From Ureibacillus chungkukjangi (lineage in GTDB: Bacteria > Bacillota > Bacilli > Bacillales_A > Planococcaceae), in NCBI RefSeq assembly GCF_003217295.1, contig NZ_QJTJ01000004.1:162513-226512 (forward strand): 64,000 nt of DNA, in the 5' to 3' direction. Position numbers and translations under genes: made by a program. The notes under the pieces were generated by a model that saw only the letters and a list, made by a program, of their open reading frames with translations, was not told the DNA's origin and did no database searches. The first letter of the stretch is position 1. Each line of letters starts with the position of its first letter. Below, piece by piece: positions 15,836-25,128 of the stretch.

Positions 15836-17185
15836 ATGGCTTCTATTTTCGAGAGAAGAAAAGAATTAGCTTCACAAAAGAAGACAGTTTCCTATCAATA
15901 CGATAACCATCTTGTAGATGAGCTTGTGGAGCACTATAAGGCTCGTTTACTGCGTGATACCAATTTAGAAGCATTGACCCAGCTTTCTCAAGGTGAAATG
16001 AGATTGAAAATTGAGCAATATGTGTCTCAGTTCATGTCTGAGGAACGAGTTGTTATCTCCCGTCATGATAAGGAGCTCCTTGTTACAAGGATTCTCGATG
16101 AGTCAGTTGGATTAGGGCCACTAGAGCCGCTCATCAATGACCCAACGATTACGGAGATTCTCATCAATGGCTATAACGAGGTCCATGTTGAGCGGAAGGG
16201 AAAACTTGAGCAGGTCAATATCACCTTCCGCGATGATGAGCATGTTCGCCATATTGTCGACAGAATTGTTGCACCGCTTGGCAGAAGAATTGATGAAAGC
16301 TCTCCAATGGTAGACGCTCGATTGCCTGATGGAAGTCGTGTGAATGCAGTGATTCCACCAGTGAGTTTAAATGGGACGCTTGTATCGATCCGAAAATTCC
16401 GCGCAGAGCCCTTCCAAATGGAGGATTTGCTCGAATTTAGCTCACTTGATGAAAATATGGCCTTATTCTTGGACTGTGTTGTAAAGGCGAAGATGAATAT
16501 GCTGATTTCCGGTGGTACCGGGTCGGGGAAAACAACCTTATTAAATGTTGCGGCAAGCTCGATTCCGAAATTTGAACGGGTTATTACAATAGAGGATTCT
16601 GCAGAGCTTCGTTTGAATCGTTCGAATGTTGTAGGAATGGAAGCACGTCCTGCTAACGTGGAGGGAAAAGGGGAAATCACCATACGTAATCTGGTGCGAA
16701 ATGCACTAAGGATGCGCCCTGACCGTATTATCGTTGGGGAGGTTCGTAGCGGGGAAGCCTTCGATATGCTCCAAGCCATGAATACAGGTCACGAGGGTTC
16801 AATTACAACAGTCCATGCCAACACACCAGATGATGCATTAAGACGTGTTGAATCCATGGTTGTCATGGCGGGGATGGATCTCCCATCCTCTATTATTCGC
16901 GAATTCATTGTCGGGGCACTGGACATTATTATTCAAGCAACGCGATTAACAGATGGAACACGTAAAATTGTGTCCATTTCAGAAGTACAAAAGCATGAAG
17001 ACGGCATAACGGAAATCGTTGAGATATTCACCTTTAAACGTATTGGGATGTCCGAGCAAGGTGATGTCATTGGGTATTTTACTCCGACTGGAAGAAAGCC
17101 TCAATGTCTCGAAAGAATCCGGATGTTTGGCATTGAAATTCCGGAATCTCTCTTTAGACCGCAGCCTCAGGAGGTGATTGTATGA
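15836..17185 (+). CDS. cpaF: Tad pilus secretion ATPase CpaF (TadA)
   Basis: The 449-residue protein is a type II/IV secretion ATPase. It has an N-terminal helical part, the family segment INDPTITEILINGYNEVHVE, Walker A GGTGSGKTT near residue 225, the Asp box and Walker B (RPDRIIVGEVR), and the His box (TGHEGSITTVHANTPDD). It powers assembly, and in some systems retraction, of the Flp pilus from the cytoplasmic face of the membrane. It begins 13 bases after cpaE and its stop overlaps tadB by four bases, so the genes are translationally coupled. Confidence 0.95.
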   Translation: MASIFERRKELASQKKTVSYQYDNHLVDELVEHYKARLLRDTNLEALTQLSQGEMRLKIEQYVSQFMSEERVVISRHDKELLVTRILDESVGLGPLEPLINDPTITEILINGYNEVHVERKGKLEQVNITFRDDEHVRHIVDRIVAPLGRRIDESSPMVDARLPDGSRVNAVIPPVSLNGTLVSIRKFRAEPFQMEDLLEFSSLDENMALFLDCVVKAKMNMLISGGTGSGKTTLLNVAASSIPKFERVITIEDSAELRLNRSNVVGMEARPANVEGKGEITIRNLVRNALRMRPDRIIVGEVRSGEAFDMLQAMNTGHEGSITTVHANTPDDALRRVESMVVMAGMDLPSSIIREFIVGALDIIIQATRLTDGTRKIVSISEVQKHEDGITEIVEIFTFKRIGMSEQGDVIGYFTPTGRKPQCLERIRMFGIEIPESLFRPQPQEVIV

Positions 17186-18108
17186 CGACTGCTGCTATTG
17201 CTTTTGGTGCAGTCCTCTTATTCATCTTTGGCTTCTATAATCTACTAGGCTATCGAAAAGAAAAGAAGGAATGGCGAAAGAAGACGCACCAGTTTTACCG
17301 AGAAGGGGAAAAGCGGAAAAGTGTCCTCGTTTTATGGGGCTCGAAATTCGACCAAACCGAAACGGCAAAGGAAATGGAAGGCAAGCTTCAGGATGCCAAT
17401 ATTCCATTTACGCCATCTGAATTTTGCGGGGCATTAATCGTTTCATATATGGGGATTTTGTTCGTTCTTGTTAATTTTTTCGATGTTCCACCTTTGATTG
17501 GGTTAGTTCTGTCCCTTCTGCTCCTTGAAGCAGGTAGAAGGATGCTGTTCAAAATACGAAAAGATCGTAGAAGACAGATTTTGGTCGACCAATTGCCTGA
17601 TATTTGTCGTCTACTCGCCAACTCCACACGGTCGGGGATGACGTTAAACCAAGGGATTCAGCTAGTAGCAAAGGAAATGGCAGAGCCAGCAAAAAGTGAG
17701 TTCAAAAATTTAGCTCATGAATTGTCCTTAGGAATTGATTTTGGGAGCGCGATTCGAGCATTAGAAAAGCGGATTGATAACAAAGAATTCCATCTCTTTA
17801 CCGCGACCTTACTCATTCAAAAGCGAGCAGGTGGGAACTTGTATGCAGTATTAGATGAAATGAGTCAAACCCTCGATGATCGGAAGCTTCTCAAGCAGGA
17901 AATCAAAACGATGACTGCTGAGCATAAATATATTGCCTATATTGTGCCGGTCATTCCAATTTTTCTTGTTCTGATGATGAACAATGTAGTGGATGGATTC
18001 CTCGATTCTTTATTTACAGGGATAGGATTAATATTATTTGCGATATTTGTAACAGGAACTGTCGCAACGTTTTTCATTATCAATAAGATTACGAACATTA
18101 GGGTGTGA
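17182..18108 (+). CDS. tadB: Tad pilus membrane platform protein TadB
   Basis: The 308-residue protein carries a T2SSF domain (about 130-270, VDQLPDICRLLANSTRSGMTLNQGIQ) flanked by hydrophobic segments near residues 1-20, 85-120 and at the C-terminus. TadB and TadC together form the inner platform that CpaF turns on. The ATG overlaps the cpaF stop. Length and domain layout are usual for the family. Confidence 0.9.
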   Translation: MTTAAIAFGAVLLFIFGFYNLLGYRKEKKEWRKKTHQFYREGEKRKSVLVLWGSKFDQTETAKEMEGKLQDANIPFTPSEFCGALIVSYMGILFVLVNFFDVPPLIGLVLSLLLLEAGRRMLFKIRKDRRRQILVDQLPDICRLLANSTRSGMTLNQGIQLVAKEMAEPAKSEFKNLAHELSLGIDFGSAIRALEKRIDNKEFHLFTATLLIQKRAGGNLYAVLDEMSQTLDDRKLLKQEIKTMTAEHKYIAYIVPVIPIFLVLMMNNVVDGFLDSLFTGIGLILFAIFVTGTVATFFIINKITNIRV

Positions 18109-18112
18109 CGAA

Positions 18113-19045
18113 ATGGATGGAATTATAGCGATCACCATTATACTTACTGTTTTCTTTATCGGGGTATCACTACGAGCAGTCTATGTGTATCTCACGAAGC
18201 GTCGGGAACTGAAAACGACTGTAGCTGACACCTTATATGTTTTTGATGGCTTTCAAAAGAAAGAAAGTCGAAGGGGTAAATTTTTGGCCAAAATGCTGCA
18301 TTTTGCAGATGATTTTTCAGACCTTGGACAGCGCATTAACTTCTTTAGCGAAAATGGGGATGTGAAGAAGTGGATCATACAAGCGGGTTATCCATATGGT
18401 ATTACGGTTGAACGTTTCCAGGGCTTGAAGGTTTTCCTGCTAATCATTGGGGTAATGGTTGGCGGCATCATGCTAGTGTTGGGATTTCCTTTCTCACAGT
18501 TTATGGTCATTCTTTTGCCGATTGCTGGCTTTGCTAGCGCCATTTTGTGGATTCGCTCCAAAGCCAAAGCACGACAGGCAGAGATTTCGTACCAGCTACC
18601 AGATTTTCTCGACACAATGAGTGTGACGCTGCAGGCAGGGGTTGGCTTAACGCAGGCCTTAAGAGATATCGTCCCTTATTTTGTGGGACCTATTAAAGAA
18701 GAATTTGAACGATTTCTTCAAGAAATTAGTGTAGGAGTACCAAGAGTAGAAGCCTACCGATTATTGCTGGAGCGTAATGAGTCAAAAGAGTTTCAGATAT
18801 TAATAAAATCATTGATTCAGGGGGAGCGGCTGGGTGTCCCAATTGCAGCCTCCTTTAAACAGCAGGCCGAGGAAATGAGGAAGCTGAAGAAGGAAATGAT
18901 TAAGGAAAAAGCGGCAAAAGCCTCACCGAAAGTGACGCTCGTAACTACCTTTCTGATTTTGCCTTCCTCCCTCATCCTAATTGGCGGGCTGATGATCATT
19001 AATATGTTTAACCAAAATAGTGGGATTTTCGATTTACTCAAATAA
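18113..19045 (+). CDS. tadC: Tad pilus membrane platform protein TadC
   Basis: A second T2SSF-domain membrane protein of 310 residues, starting five bases after tadB. The T2SSF region (about 155-280, YQLPDFLDTMSVTLQAGVGLTQALRDI) is followed by a last membrane segment ending GLMIINMF. It pairs with TadB as the assembly platform. A ribosome site GGTGTGACGAA overlaps the tadB stop. Confidence 0.9.
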   Translation: MDGIIAITIILTVFFIGVSLRAVYVYLTKRRELKTTVADTLYVFDGFQKKESRRGKFLAKMLHFADDFSDLGQRINFFSENGDVKKWIIQAGYPYGITVERFQGLKVFLLIIGVMVGGIMLVLGFPFSQFMVILLPIAGFASAILWIRSKAKARQAEISYQLPDFLDTMSVTLQAGVGLTQALRDIVPYFVGPIKEEFERFLQEISVGVPRVEAYRLLLERNESKEFQILIKSLIQGERLGVPIAASFKQQAEEMRKLKKEMIKEKAAKASPKVTLVTTFLILPSSLILIGGLMIINMFNQNSGIFDLLK

Positions 19046-19061
19046 AAGGAGAGAAAAAAAC

Positions 19062-19268
19062 ATGAGAGAAAAAATGCAGAGTTTATTTTTAAATTTATTG
19101 GTGCCGGTGAAAAACGAAAAAGGTGCACAATCGTTAGAATGGCTAGGCTTAGCTGCGTTATTGATTTTAGTATTAGGGATTATTTCTACAGCGGTTAGTA
19201 ATCAAGAGGGGTCAATTACAACTTTAATTGGAAATATCATTCAAAAGATTAGTGGAATGGTAGGCTAG
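19062..19268 (+). CDS. flp: Flp/Fap-type pilin
   Basis: The ATG at 19062 follows AAAGGAGAG and gives 68 residues. It has the type IV-like prepilin signature: a basic leader ending in KG, then AQSLEW with glutamate at +5, followed by a hydrophobic helix (LGLAALLILVLGIISTAV). Cleavage after the glycine would leave a mature pilin of about 45 residues, the main subunit of the Flp pilus. No prepilin peptidase gene is present nearby. The gene is last of the core assembly set; about 100 bases separate it from the next ORF. Confidence 0.9.
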   Translation: MREKMQSLFLNLLVPVKNEKGAQSLEWLGLAALLILVLGIISTAVSNQEGSITTLIGNIIQKISGMVG

Positions 19269-19368
19269 AGATTATCGGCTATAAAACAACTAGAAGAAAA
19301 CCATCTTAAAAACACAAATAGCACACCTTAAGGAATAGTGACTATTGAAATAGTAGGAGTTGACGAGA

Positions 19369-20781
19369 TTGCAAAGGTTTTATGGCTTACTAATAATCCT
19401 GGTATTTACTTTTCTTGTTGCAGCTTGTAGTGATAAGGAAGTGGAAGAAAAGGTTGTAGCGGAAGAACAGAATGACGTGACGGCTACAGAAGAACCTGCC
19501 ACCGAGCAAGTGGACGAAACCAATGAGGAGCCAAAAGAAGTCGAGGATGAGGATACACTCGTAGGACCGCCTCTTCCAACGACTCTTGAGGAGCTAGAAA
19601 AGTTACCCTCTGGTTATACAGAGCATATTAGTCTGCTTGAAGAAGAGGGAATGCAGCTGACGGATGAATTGACAAAAAATCTGCCAGATATCTCGAATAA
19701 TCCAACGAATGAAGAATTAGATCGCTATTATGAAGCGATTTTATCTGTATATCAGCAGGATTATGAGGGACCTGGGGATTTAATCGAGCAAATGAAGTTC
19801 CAAACGATTGGTAGTCCAGAGATTGAAGATCCTCGCTATCAATTTAAAGAAAACTTAAATGTAATGGTTATTTTGGATGCTTCAGGCAGTATGGCAAATT
19901 TTGAGGGAAGCGTTACGCGTATGGATGCTGCTAAACAGGCGATCAACCAATTCGTTAAGGGCTTGCCTGAAGGAACGAATGTTGGGTTACGTATCTACGG
20001 GCATCTTGGTACAGGGAAAAATACAGATAAGGCATTGTCCTGTAGTAGCAGTGAATTAGTCTATCCATTAAGTACTTATAATGCCGGAAATTTTGATCAG
20101 GCGTTGTCTAAGGCTGCCCCTGCTGGCTGGACACCTATTGGTCTTGCGTTTAATGAAGCTAAAAAAGATTTAGCTTCCTTTAAAGGAGAATCCAATACAA
20201 ACATCATTTACTTAGTGAGTGATGGAATTTCTACCTGTGAGGATGATCCTATTGGTGCTGCTAAATCTTTATTCGACTCAGATATTACACCGATTATGAA
20301 TATCATCGGATTTAATGTAGACCAACAAGGGCAAAAGCAATTGCAGGAAATTGCAACGGCAACTGAAGGTTCTTATCAAAATGTTAAGGATGCACAGGGG
20401 CTTCAAGATCAGCTGAACGAAGCGAGCAAAATCGCAGAGAAATGGAAGCAGTGGAAAACATCTGAAGAGGGCTGGATCAATTATTATAAGGTTGATAATT
20501 CCCTGGATATTTTCGGCTATCATACTGAAGAATTTGGAAAATGGGTTAATGAAAGGCAAGCGATTGGTTTCGCACTGACTTTCCTGCTACAGAAGCGAGA
20601 AAAGATGTCTAGAGAATCCCATGATTATTTACAGCAAAAAAACAAAGAATATCATGCTTGGATTGAAGAGGAATATGGTAAACTGCGCGATGAGTTAAAG
20701 GTGATGAACGAAATGAATCACGCAGAAGCAATAAAAGCTTTAGAAGAAAAATATCTTGAAAACACAAGTAACACACCGTAA
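19369..20781 (+). CDS. VWA-domain lipoprotein of Tad operon
   Basis: A TTG ten bases after TAGGAG is the best start; a TTG nine bases earlier is possible but too close. The product starts with a lipoprotein signal (LLIILVFTFLVAAC), is acidic and disordered to about residue 60, then has a von Willebrand A domain. The MIDAS motif DASGSM lies near residue 170, with a downstream SDGIST. It is a surface-anchored, metal-binding adhesion-type domain. Position inside the Tad operon suggests it is assembled with, or displayed beside, the pilus. The C-terminal 120 residues are helical and charged. Function is inferred from domain and context. Confidence 0.8.
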   Translation: MQRFYGLLIILVFTFLVAACSDKEVEEKVVAEEQNDVTATEEPATEQVDETNEEPKEVEDEDTLVGPPLPTTLEELEKLPSGYTEHISLLEEEGMQLTDELTKNLPDISNNPTNEELDRYYEAILSVYQQDYEGPGDLIEQMKFQTIGSPEIEDPRYQFKENLNVMVILDASGSMANFEGSVTRMDAAKQAINQFVKGLPEGTNVGLRIYGHLGTGKNTDKALSCSSSELVYPLSTYNAGNFDQALSKAAPAGWTPIGLAFNEAKKDLASFKGESNTNIIYLVSDGISTCEDDPIGAAKSLFDSDITPIMNIIGFNVDQQGQKQLQEIATATEGSYQNVKDAQGLQDQLNEASKIAEKWKQWKTSEEGWINYYKVDNSLDIFGYHTEEFGKWVNERQAIGFALTFLLQKREKMSRESHDYLQQKNKEYHAWIEEEYGKLRDELKVMNEMNHAEAIKALEEKYLENTSNTP

Positions 20782-20803
20782 TCGAAGAAAGTGAGGTGAA
20801 AGT

Positions 20804-22450
20804 GTGAAAGGCAGCAGCTTACGAAGAGGTATTGCAATTTTTATGATTGCATTTATGTTGTTCTGGTCAGCCTTACCGTCTATAACGATGGCCTTCTTTA
20901 TTACACCAGGTAATGCCATTAATGCGGGAGACCCAATATCAGGAGGGCAGCCCATTACTGGAGGGCAGTTCATCATTCCAGGTGATCCAGTTGATGGAGG
21001 AAATGCCTATCAAGGTGGCCCGGTTTTACAGGGTGGGAATGGCGCAATTTCTGGTCAGCCACTGATTCCACCTTATCAAAGCAGTAACGGGCAATGGATT
21101 ATCCCGAATGTTGCTGGGACTTTGCCGATTAATAATCCAATCTTGACTGGTGGAGCTATGACAGGGGGCGAGGGTCCTTCTGGAGGCGAAGCGGTTAATG
21201 GAGGGAATGCAACTGAAGGTGGAGAAGGCGCAACTGGCGGGGAAGCTGTTAATGGTGGAGAAGGCAGTACGTCAGGTGATTCGATAACTGGAGGCGATCC
21301 TACTAAAGGTGGCGAAGGCCCAACCGGCGGCAATGTCGGAAGTGGAGGCGATCCTACTAAAGGTGGCGAGGGTCCAACCGGCGGCAATGTCGGAAGTGGA
21401 GGCGATCCTGCAGAAGGTGGCGAAGGTCCAAGTGGTGGCAATGTCGGAAGTGGAGGAGACCCTGCAGAAGGTGGCGAAGGCCCAACCGGTGGCAATGCCT
21501 CAACTGGAGGCGATCCCGCTCAGGGAGGTCAAGGTCCATCTGGAGGGAATGCTACAGATGGAGGCGATGCTGGGAATGGTGGTACAACTACAGGCGGTAA
21601 TTCCATTGATGCGGGTTCTTCCGCAGAGATTGATAGAGGGATTGCTGGTGATATTCACACCATAGTAAAAAATACTAGGCGATATATTACGAGCTTTGGT
21701 AAGACATTTCTGGAAGGAGCAACTGCTGCATATGCAGGTTTCGGTTTCCAGCAATTAAAATCGGGAAATTATAAAGTTGTCGGAAAAAGCTCCATAAAAA
21801 ATCCAGTATTCAATTATTTCTATGATAACTATAAGAAATATAGCTTAGACGGCCGAGATGCCTATATGCCAGCTGGGAAGTCGAATCCAAAGCCATATCG
21901 AGTAACGACTTTCCTGGACAGCAAAAAGTTCACGAATTTTAGCTCAGTCTCGAGTGCATTAAGTAGCTCCTGGAGTAGTGTGAAGTCTAGTCTAAATGAT
22001 GGCTTCAATGTTTTTTCAAAGAAATTCTGGTCTCTTTCAAACACCATGAAATTAAATGGACCAGTAAATATCATTTCCTCAGCATTCACGAGTGTTTATG
22101 ATTATGGCTGGGGGAACAAATCAAGTCAAGGCTTTTTATCCTCCAACTTTGCAGCAGATCTAACAGTTGATGTTGCAGTTGGTGCAGGGACAACAGCTTT
22201 ATCTGCAGCTCTTTCTAGTGCAGCTGCTGGTGCGGTTGCAGGCTCAGTTGTACCGGGGCTAGGCACAGCTGTTGGCGCAGTTGTTGGTTTAGGTGCTGGT
22301 TTATTGTCCAATCATCTCATTAACGGAACGGAAACAGGACGTCGTGCGAAGAAATGGGTTAGTGAAAAGCTAAGTCAAGGCTATAGTAAGGTAGCTGATG
22401 GAGCAAAGGGATTATTTAATGGGGCAAAAAAATTATTTGGTTTTGGCTGA
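20804..22450 (+). CDS. Secreted glycine-rich repeat protein with glycine-zipper tail
   Basis: A GTG after GTGAGGTGAA opens 548 residues. A signal peptide (IAIFMIAFMLFWSALPSITMA) is followed by a Gly/Pro/Asn-rich region of about 250 residues built from an 18-residue repeat (GGDPTKGGEGPTGGNVGS type, five good copies from residue 163 plus looser ones before). The rest is globular, and the end holds an Ala/Gly-rich zipper (AAAGAVAGSVVPGLG, then VGAVVGLGAGLL) and a charged amphipathic tail. Such zippers insert in membranes in some toxins and surface proteins. I do not recognise the family. Context suggests a pilus-linked adhesin or scaffold; a contact toxin is an alternative. Confidence 0.65.
   Translation: MKGSSLRRGIAIFMIAFMLFWSALPSITMAFFITPGNAINAGDPISGGQPITGGQFIIPGDPVDGGNAYQGGPVLQGGNGAISGQPLIPPYQSSNGQWIIPNVAGTLPINNPILTGGAMTGGEGPSGGEAVNGGNATEGGEGATGGEAVNGGEGSTSGDSITGGDPTKGGEGPTGGNVGSGGDPTKGGEGPTGGNVGSGGDPAEGGEGPSGGNVGSGGDPAEGGEGPTGGNASTGGDPAQGGQGPSGGNATDGGDAGNGGTTTGGNSIDAGSSAEIDRGIAGDIHTIVKNTRRYITSFGKTFLEGATAAYAGFGFQQLKSGNYKVVGKSSIKNPVFNYFYDNYKKYSLDGRDAYMPAGKSNPKPYRVTTFLDSKKFTNFSSVSSALSSSWSSVKSSLNDGFNVFSKKFWSLSNTMKLNGPVNIISSAFTSVYDYGWGNKSSQGFLSSNFAADLTVDVAVGAGTTALSAALSSAAAGAVAGSVVPGLGTAVGAVVGLGAGLLSNHLINGTETGRRAKKWVSEKLSQGYSKVADGAKGLFNGAKKLFGFG
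21290..21559 (+). repeat. 54-bp in-frame coding repeats
   Basis: Five consecutive 54-bp units (starts at 21290, 21344, 21398 and on) encode the 18-residue glycine-rich repeat. The period is a multiple of three and the frame is kept, unlike the 51-52-bp non-coding arrays in this window. Copy number could change by slippage without breaking the protein. Confidence 0.85.
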
Positions 22451-22573
22451 TTGGAAGAAGAGTTGTTCCTATAAGTGGACAGCTCTTTATCCCCAAAAGG
22501 TTAGTAGCAAATAGAATACATAAAATTTCTAGCATCAATGGTTACGTAGCAAAAGAAAGGGGGCTTTAACTAT

Positions 22574-22948
22574 ATGTTTAATACCATCAAATTTTTACAA
22601 GCTCTTGGGGCAAGTTTGTTAGTGACGATTATCGTCTCGTTTATCATTGGCTTTATTCCAATACACAGCATGAACTTATTCGTTTTTATTCAATTGCTTC
22701 TCACGTATGGAGCTATGGGGTATTTTGCAGCAAAATGGAATCCACAAACTCCCTACACAACAGCTTATTTGGGAGCATTAGTCATTGCTGTTACGAGCTT
22801 CCTTCTTTCCCATTATGTATTTAATATTTTAGTTTTTACAGATCCGGAGGGAATTGCACGAAGCCTGACGTTTGCTGTTCTGACAAGTTTACTAGTTGCC
22901 TATATCTATACAGTAATTAGAACAAGAAGAGAAGGTGTTCTCCAATGA
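22574..22948 (+). CDS. Small integral membrane protein
   Basis: The 124-residue protein has four hydrophobic segments (around 10-30, 35-55, 65-85 and 95-115) and a short basic end. Its last codons overlap the next ATG by four bases, so it is co-translated with the following membrane protein. No family is recognised. It belongs to a run of four small membrane proteins inside the Tad operon. A weak AAAGGGGGC ribosome site lies upstream. Confidence 0.65.
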   Translation: MFNTIKFLQALGASLLVTIIVSFIIGFIPIHSMNLFVFIQLLLTYGAMGYFAAKWNPQTPYTTAYLGALVIAVTSFLLSHYVFNILVFTDPEGIARSLTFAVLTSLLVAYIYTVIRTRREGVLQ

Positions 22949-23613
22949 TTCGTGATATTTTCGATATTTATAACCGGAATTGGAGTCAAATATTAATTTG
23001 GTCTTTTTTAATCATTCTTCCTGTGACGACACTAAGTTTTTTAGGTATGGTTTATGTCATTAGCTCAGAAGATTCTATTGCTCCTCATTACTTTGCGGGG
23101 CTTGCGCTTTTGCTGAATTTTTTGATTTGTATACCACCATTTAAGAAAATGGTTCAGATTGATAAACAAGATGATACGATTAAGCCGATCGACGGGATAC
23201 GATTTTTCTGCAAGCAATTCGGAATCATCCTCGTCTTTACCAGTATTATTTACTTTATTGCCTATTTGGGCATGTTTCTATTGTTTATTCCAACTGTAAT
23301 GGCGATGATTTTTTTATTAGTTTTCCCATTCTTTTCAGAGCAGCGAAGTGTAAAGGAAGTACTGTCCCAATCTATAAGTGCCATTGTGAGAGAAAATTTT
23401 GCATTGATTGGTGATCTCATTGTGATTTTAAGTATTAATCTAGGAATTTGGGCGATTCTCATGCTCTTTTTTGAGCAGTATGACAATAATTTATTGGCTT
23501 ATTTAATCATTCGCAGTGTGCTAAATATGCTCATATTCCCGTTTTTCTATATTTACTTAACGCTGAGATATCAAGCAACGCCAAGCGGCCAACTAGCGAA
23601 CGAAAGATGGTGA
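22945..23613 (+). CDS. Multi-pass membrane protein, 222 aa
   Basis: Six hydrophobic segments are visible, beginning with DIYNRNWSQILIWSFLIILPVT, the kind of N-terminus seen in YciC/DUF975-like membrane proteins. The middle has LLFIPTVMAMIFLLVFPFF followed by a cytoplasmic stretch and two more helices. The resemblance is general, so the family is left open. It overlaps both neighbours and must be in the same transcript. It could help insert or stabilise pilus or surface components; this is only context. Confidence 0.65.
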   Translation: MIRDIFDIYNRNWSQILIWSFLIILPVTTLSFLGMVYVISSEDSIAPHYFAGLALLLNFLICIPPFKKMVQIDKQDDTIKPIDGIRFFCKQFGIILVFTSIIYFIAYLGMFLLFIPTVMAMIFLLVFPFFSEQRSVKEVLSQSISAIVRENFALIGDLIVILSINLGIWAILMLFFEQYDNNLLAYLIIRSVLNMLIFPFFYIYLTLRYQATPSGQLANERW

Positions 23614-24065
23614 TGAAGCGGATGGAAAAATTAATAAGTAACGAGCACGTCCAATTAGATTTTCGGAAAACAAATCTGATGCTTATGATTTTATGGTCTT
23701 TTCTAACATTGGGTGCCTATATTGGGGTATGGTTTTTAAAACAAAGAGATACCATTCAGCAGTTTCCCACAAAGCTTGGCATTCACTTTGGGCTTTGGCG
23801 ATTCTTTACGATTGCCTCCTTTGTATTTTTATTTATCAAGATTTTTGGCGGGATTATTTTAAGTGAATATGGAATAGACAATATTCAGTCCTATGAAACG
23901 ATTTTTAACTTCTTCTTTATAGGACTGCTCTATTATTCTATTTTCCGCTTAAAAGAAGGCTTAGAGGATGAATACGGCATTTCTTTGAATTTTTATTTAC
24001 TAGTATTTTTTCATATTTTCTATATTCAGTATAAACTGAACCAATCACAGTTAGTAAAGGGATGA
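23607..24065 (+). CDS. DUF4234-like membrane protein
   Basis: The 152-residue product has four hydrophobic segments and a layout resembling the DUF4234 family: RKTNLMLMILWSFLTLGAYIGVWFLKQRD near the N-terminus and a closing FFHIFYIQYKLNQ. The exact start is uncertain; ATGs at 23607, 23613 and 23622 are all in frame and none has a strong ribosome site, since translation is probably coupled to the preceding gene. Function unknown. Confidence 0.6.
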   Translation: MVMKRMEKLISNEHVQLDFRKTNLMLMILWSFLTLGAYIGVWFLKQRDTIQQFPTKLGIHFGLWRFFTIASFVFLFIKIFGGIILSEYGIDNIQSYETIFNFFFIGLLYYSIFRLKEGLEDEYGISLNFYLLVFFHIFYIQYKLNQSQLVKG

Positions 24066-24069
24066 TGTT

Positions 24070-24660
24070 ATGAAGCAGCAACTACCAACTGTATCATTTT
24101 CGAAAAATCGGGTTTTTATCACCCTATTTCTACATGTCGTTATTGGAGCAATGAGCAGCTTTGCACCAGAAGAGAATGTAGGCACCTGGATGAAAATTAA
24201 TATTCTATTGGCACTTATTTTCGGACTGACAAATTACATTCTATGGATTATCCATAAGAATGATAGTAAACGGTATTTTTCATTACATTCCTTTGTGATG
24301 ATGCTGGGGGTTGCTTATTATATGATGGCGCCAGCCTTTAGAAGCCTTTACCCAACCTTGTTTTTCTGGATTTTATTAGTCGTGACGATTGGATTTTTAG
24401 GGTTCCTTTTACTAAAGCGTGATGAGATCACAAGAGCGCTTGTTAACCCTCAAGATGCTTGGTTTAAGAAAATCGTCTTTGGCTATTGCGGCGTTATATT
24501 TATTTTAGGCAGTACGCTATGGGCTTACATGCTTGCGACACAAACGGGTCCATTCATGCCGGTTGCCATTATGCTCTTTTTTATAGGCATCTTTTTAATG
24601 ATGGTTTCACCAGCCATGCTATCGACACCAAAACGTGTAAGAGAGCTAGAACAGCTTTGA
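24070..24660 (+). CDS. Multi-pass membrane protein, 196 aa
   Basis: The ATG is five bases after the preceding stop and follows AAAGGGATG. Six hydrophobic helices are visible with short loops, and a basic C-terminal end (TPKRVRELEQL). No family is recognised. It is the last of the four membrane proteins before the TadE-type pseudopilins. Confidence 0.65.
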   Translation: MKQQLPTVSFSKNRVFITLFLHVVIGAMSSFAPEENVGTWMKINILLALIFGLTNYILWIIHKNDSKRYFSLHSFVMMLGVAYYMMAPAFRSLYPTLFFWILLVVTIGFLGFLLLKRDEITRALVNPQDAWFKKIVFGYCGVIFILGSTLWAYMLATQTGPFMPVAIMLFFIGIFLMMVSPAMLSTPKRVRELEQL

Positions 24661-24729
24661 TGTAGGGTCATGGCTGTTCTGCTTTTTATAATAGGAGTAC
24701 ATAAGGGATTTACGAAGGAGGCGATTTGT

Positions 24730-25128
24730 TTGAAGCGACGGGAACGACTAAAGGATGAAAGAGGATCGCTTTCCATAGAGTTCTTAGGGATTCTTCCATT
24801 ATATTTCTTACTCTTCCTGCTACTTTGGCAGGTGGTAGCTTCTGGCTATGCGGTAATCAGCTTGAAGGCGGTGGCATCTGACGCAGCGCAGGTTTATGCG
24901 GTATCTGAGGATTACTATGAAACAAAAGAAGTGATTGATCAATCAATCGGTGGTTCTTCGCTATTGCGAAATCATTATTTTGTCATCCAAAATGTCTCTG
25001 GAAGTGCTGATTTATTTGAAATCAAAATTACAGCCAGCCATCCATTAGTCTTTCTGCCAGATAGCTTTGCCAATCGAGCTTCCATCTCTATCGACTCAAA
25101 GGCAACAGGAAAGGTGCTTGTCCCATGA
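24730..25128 (+). CDS. tadE: TadE-like pseudopilin
   Basis: A TTG nine bases after AAGGAGG is a better start than the in-frame ATG 60 bases upstream. The 132-residue protein has a prepilin-type leader: KDERG then SLSIEFLG, with glutamate at +5, followed by a hydrophobic helix (LPLYFLLFLLLWQVVASGYAV). This is the TadE layout of minor pseudopilins processed by the same peptidase as the main pilin. It overlaps the next gene by four bases. Confidence 0.85.
   Translation: MKRRERLKDERGSLSIEFLGILPLYFLLFLLLWQVVASGYAVISLKAVASDAAQVYAVSEDYYETKEVIDQSIGGSSLLRNHYFVIQNVSGSADLFEIKITASHPLVFLPDSFANRASISIDSKATGKVLVP

Noticed and set aside
16171..16779. Minus-strand 202-codon frame inside cpaF
   Set aside because: It is the antisense of a highly conserved ATPase; serine/arginine-rich composition typical of a shadow frame.
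19020..19061. Longer N-terminus for the Flp pilin
   Set aside because: It would overlap tadC and spoil the prepilin leader; the ATG at 19062 has a strong ribosome site.
21076..21495. Minus-strand proline-rich frame of 139 codons
   Set aside because: Reverse complement of the glycine-rich coding repeat; no start signals.
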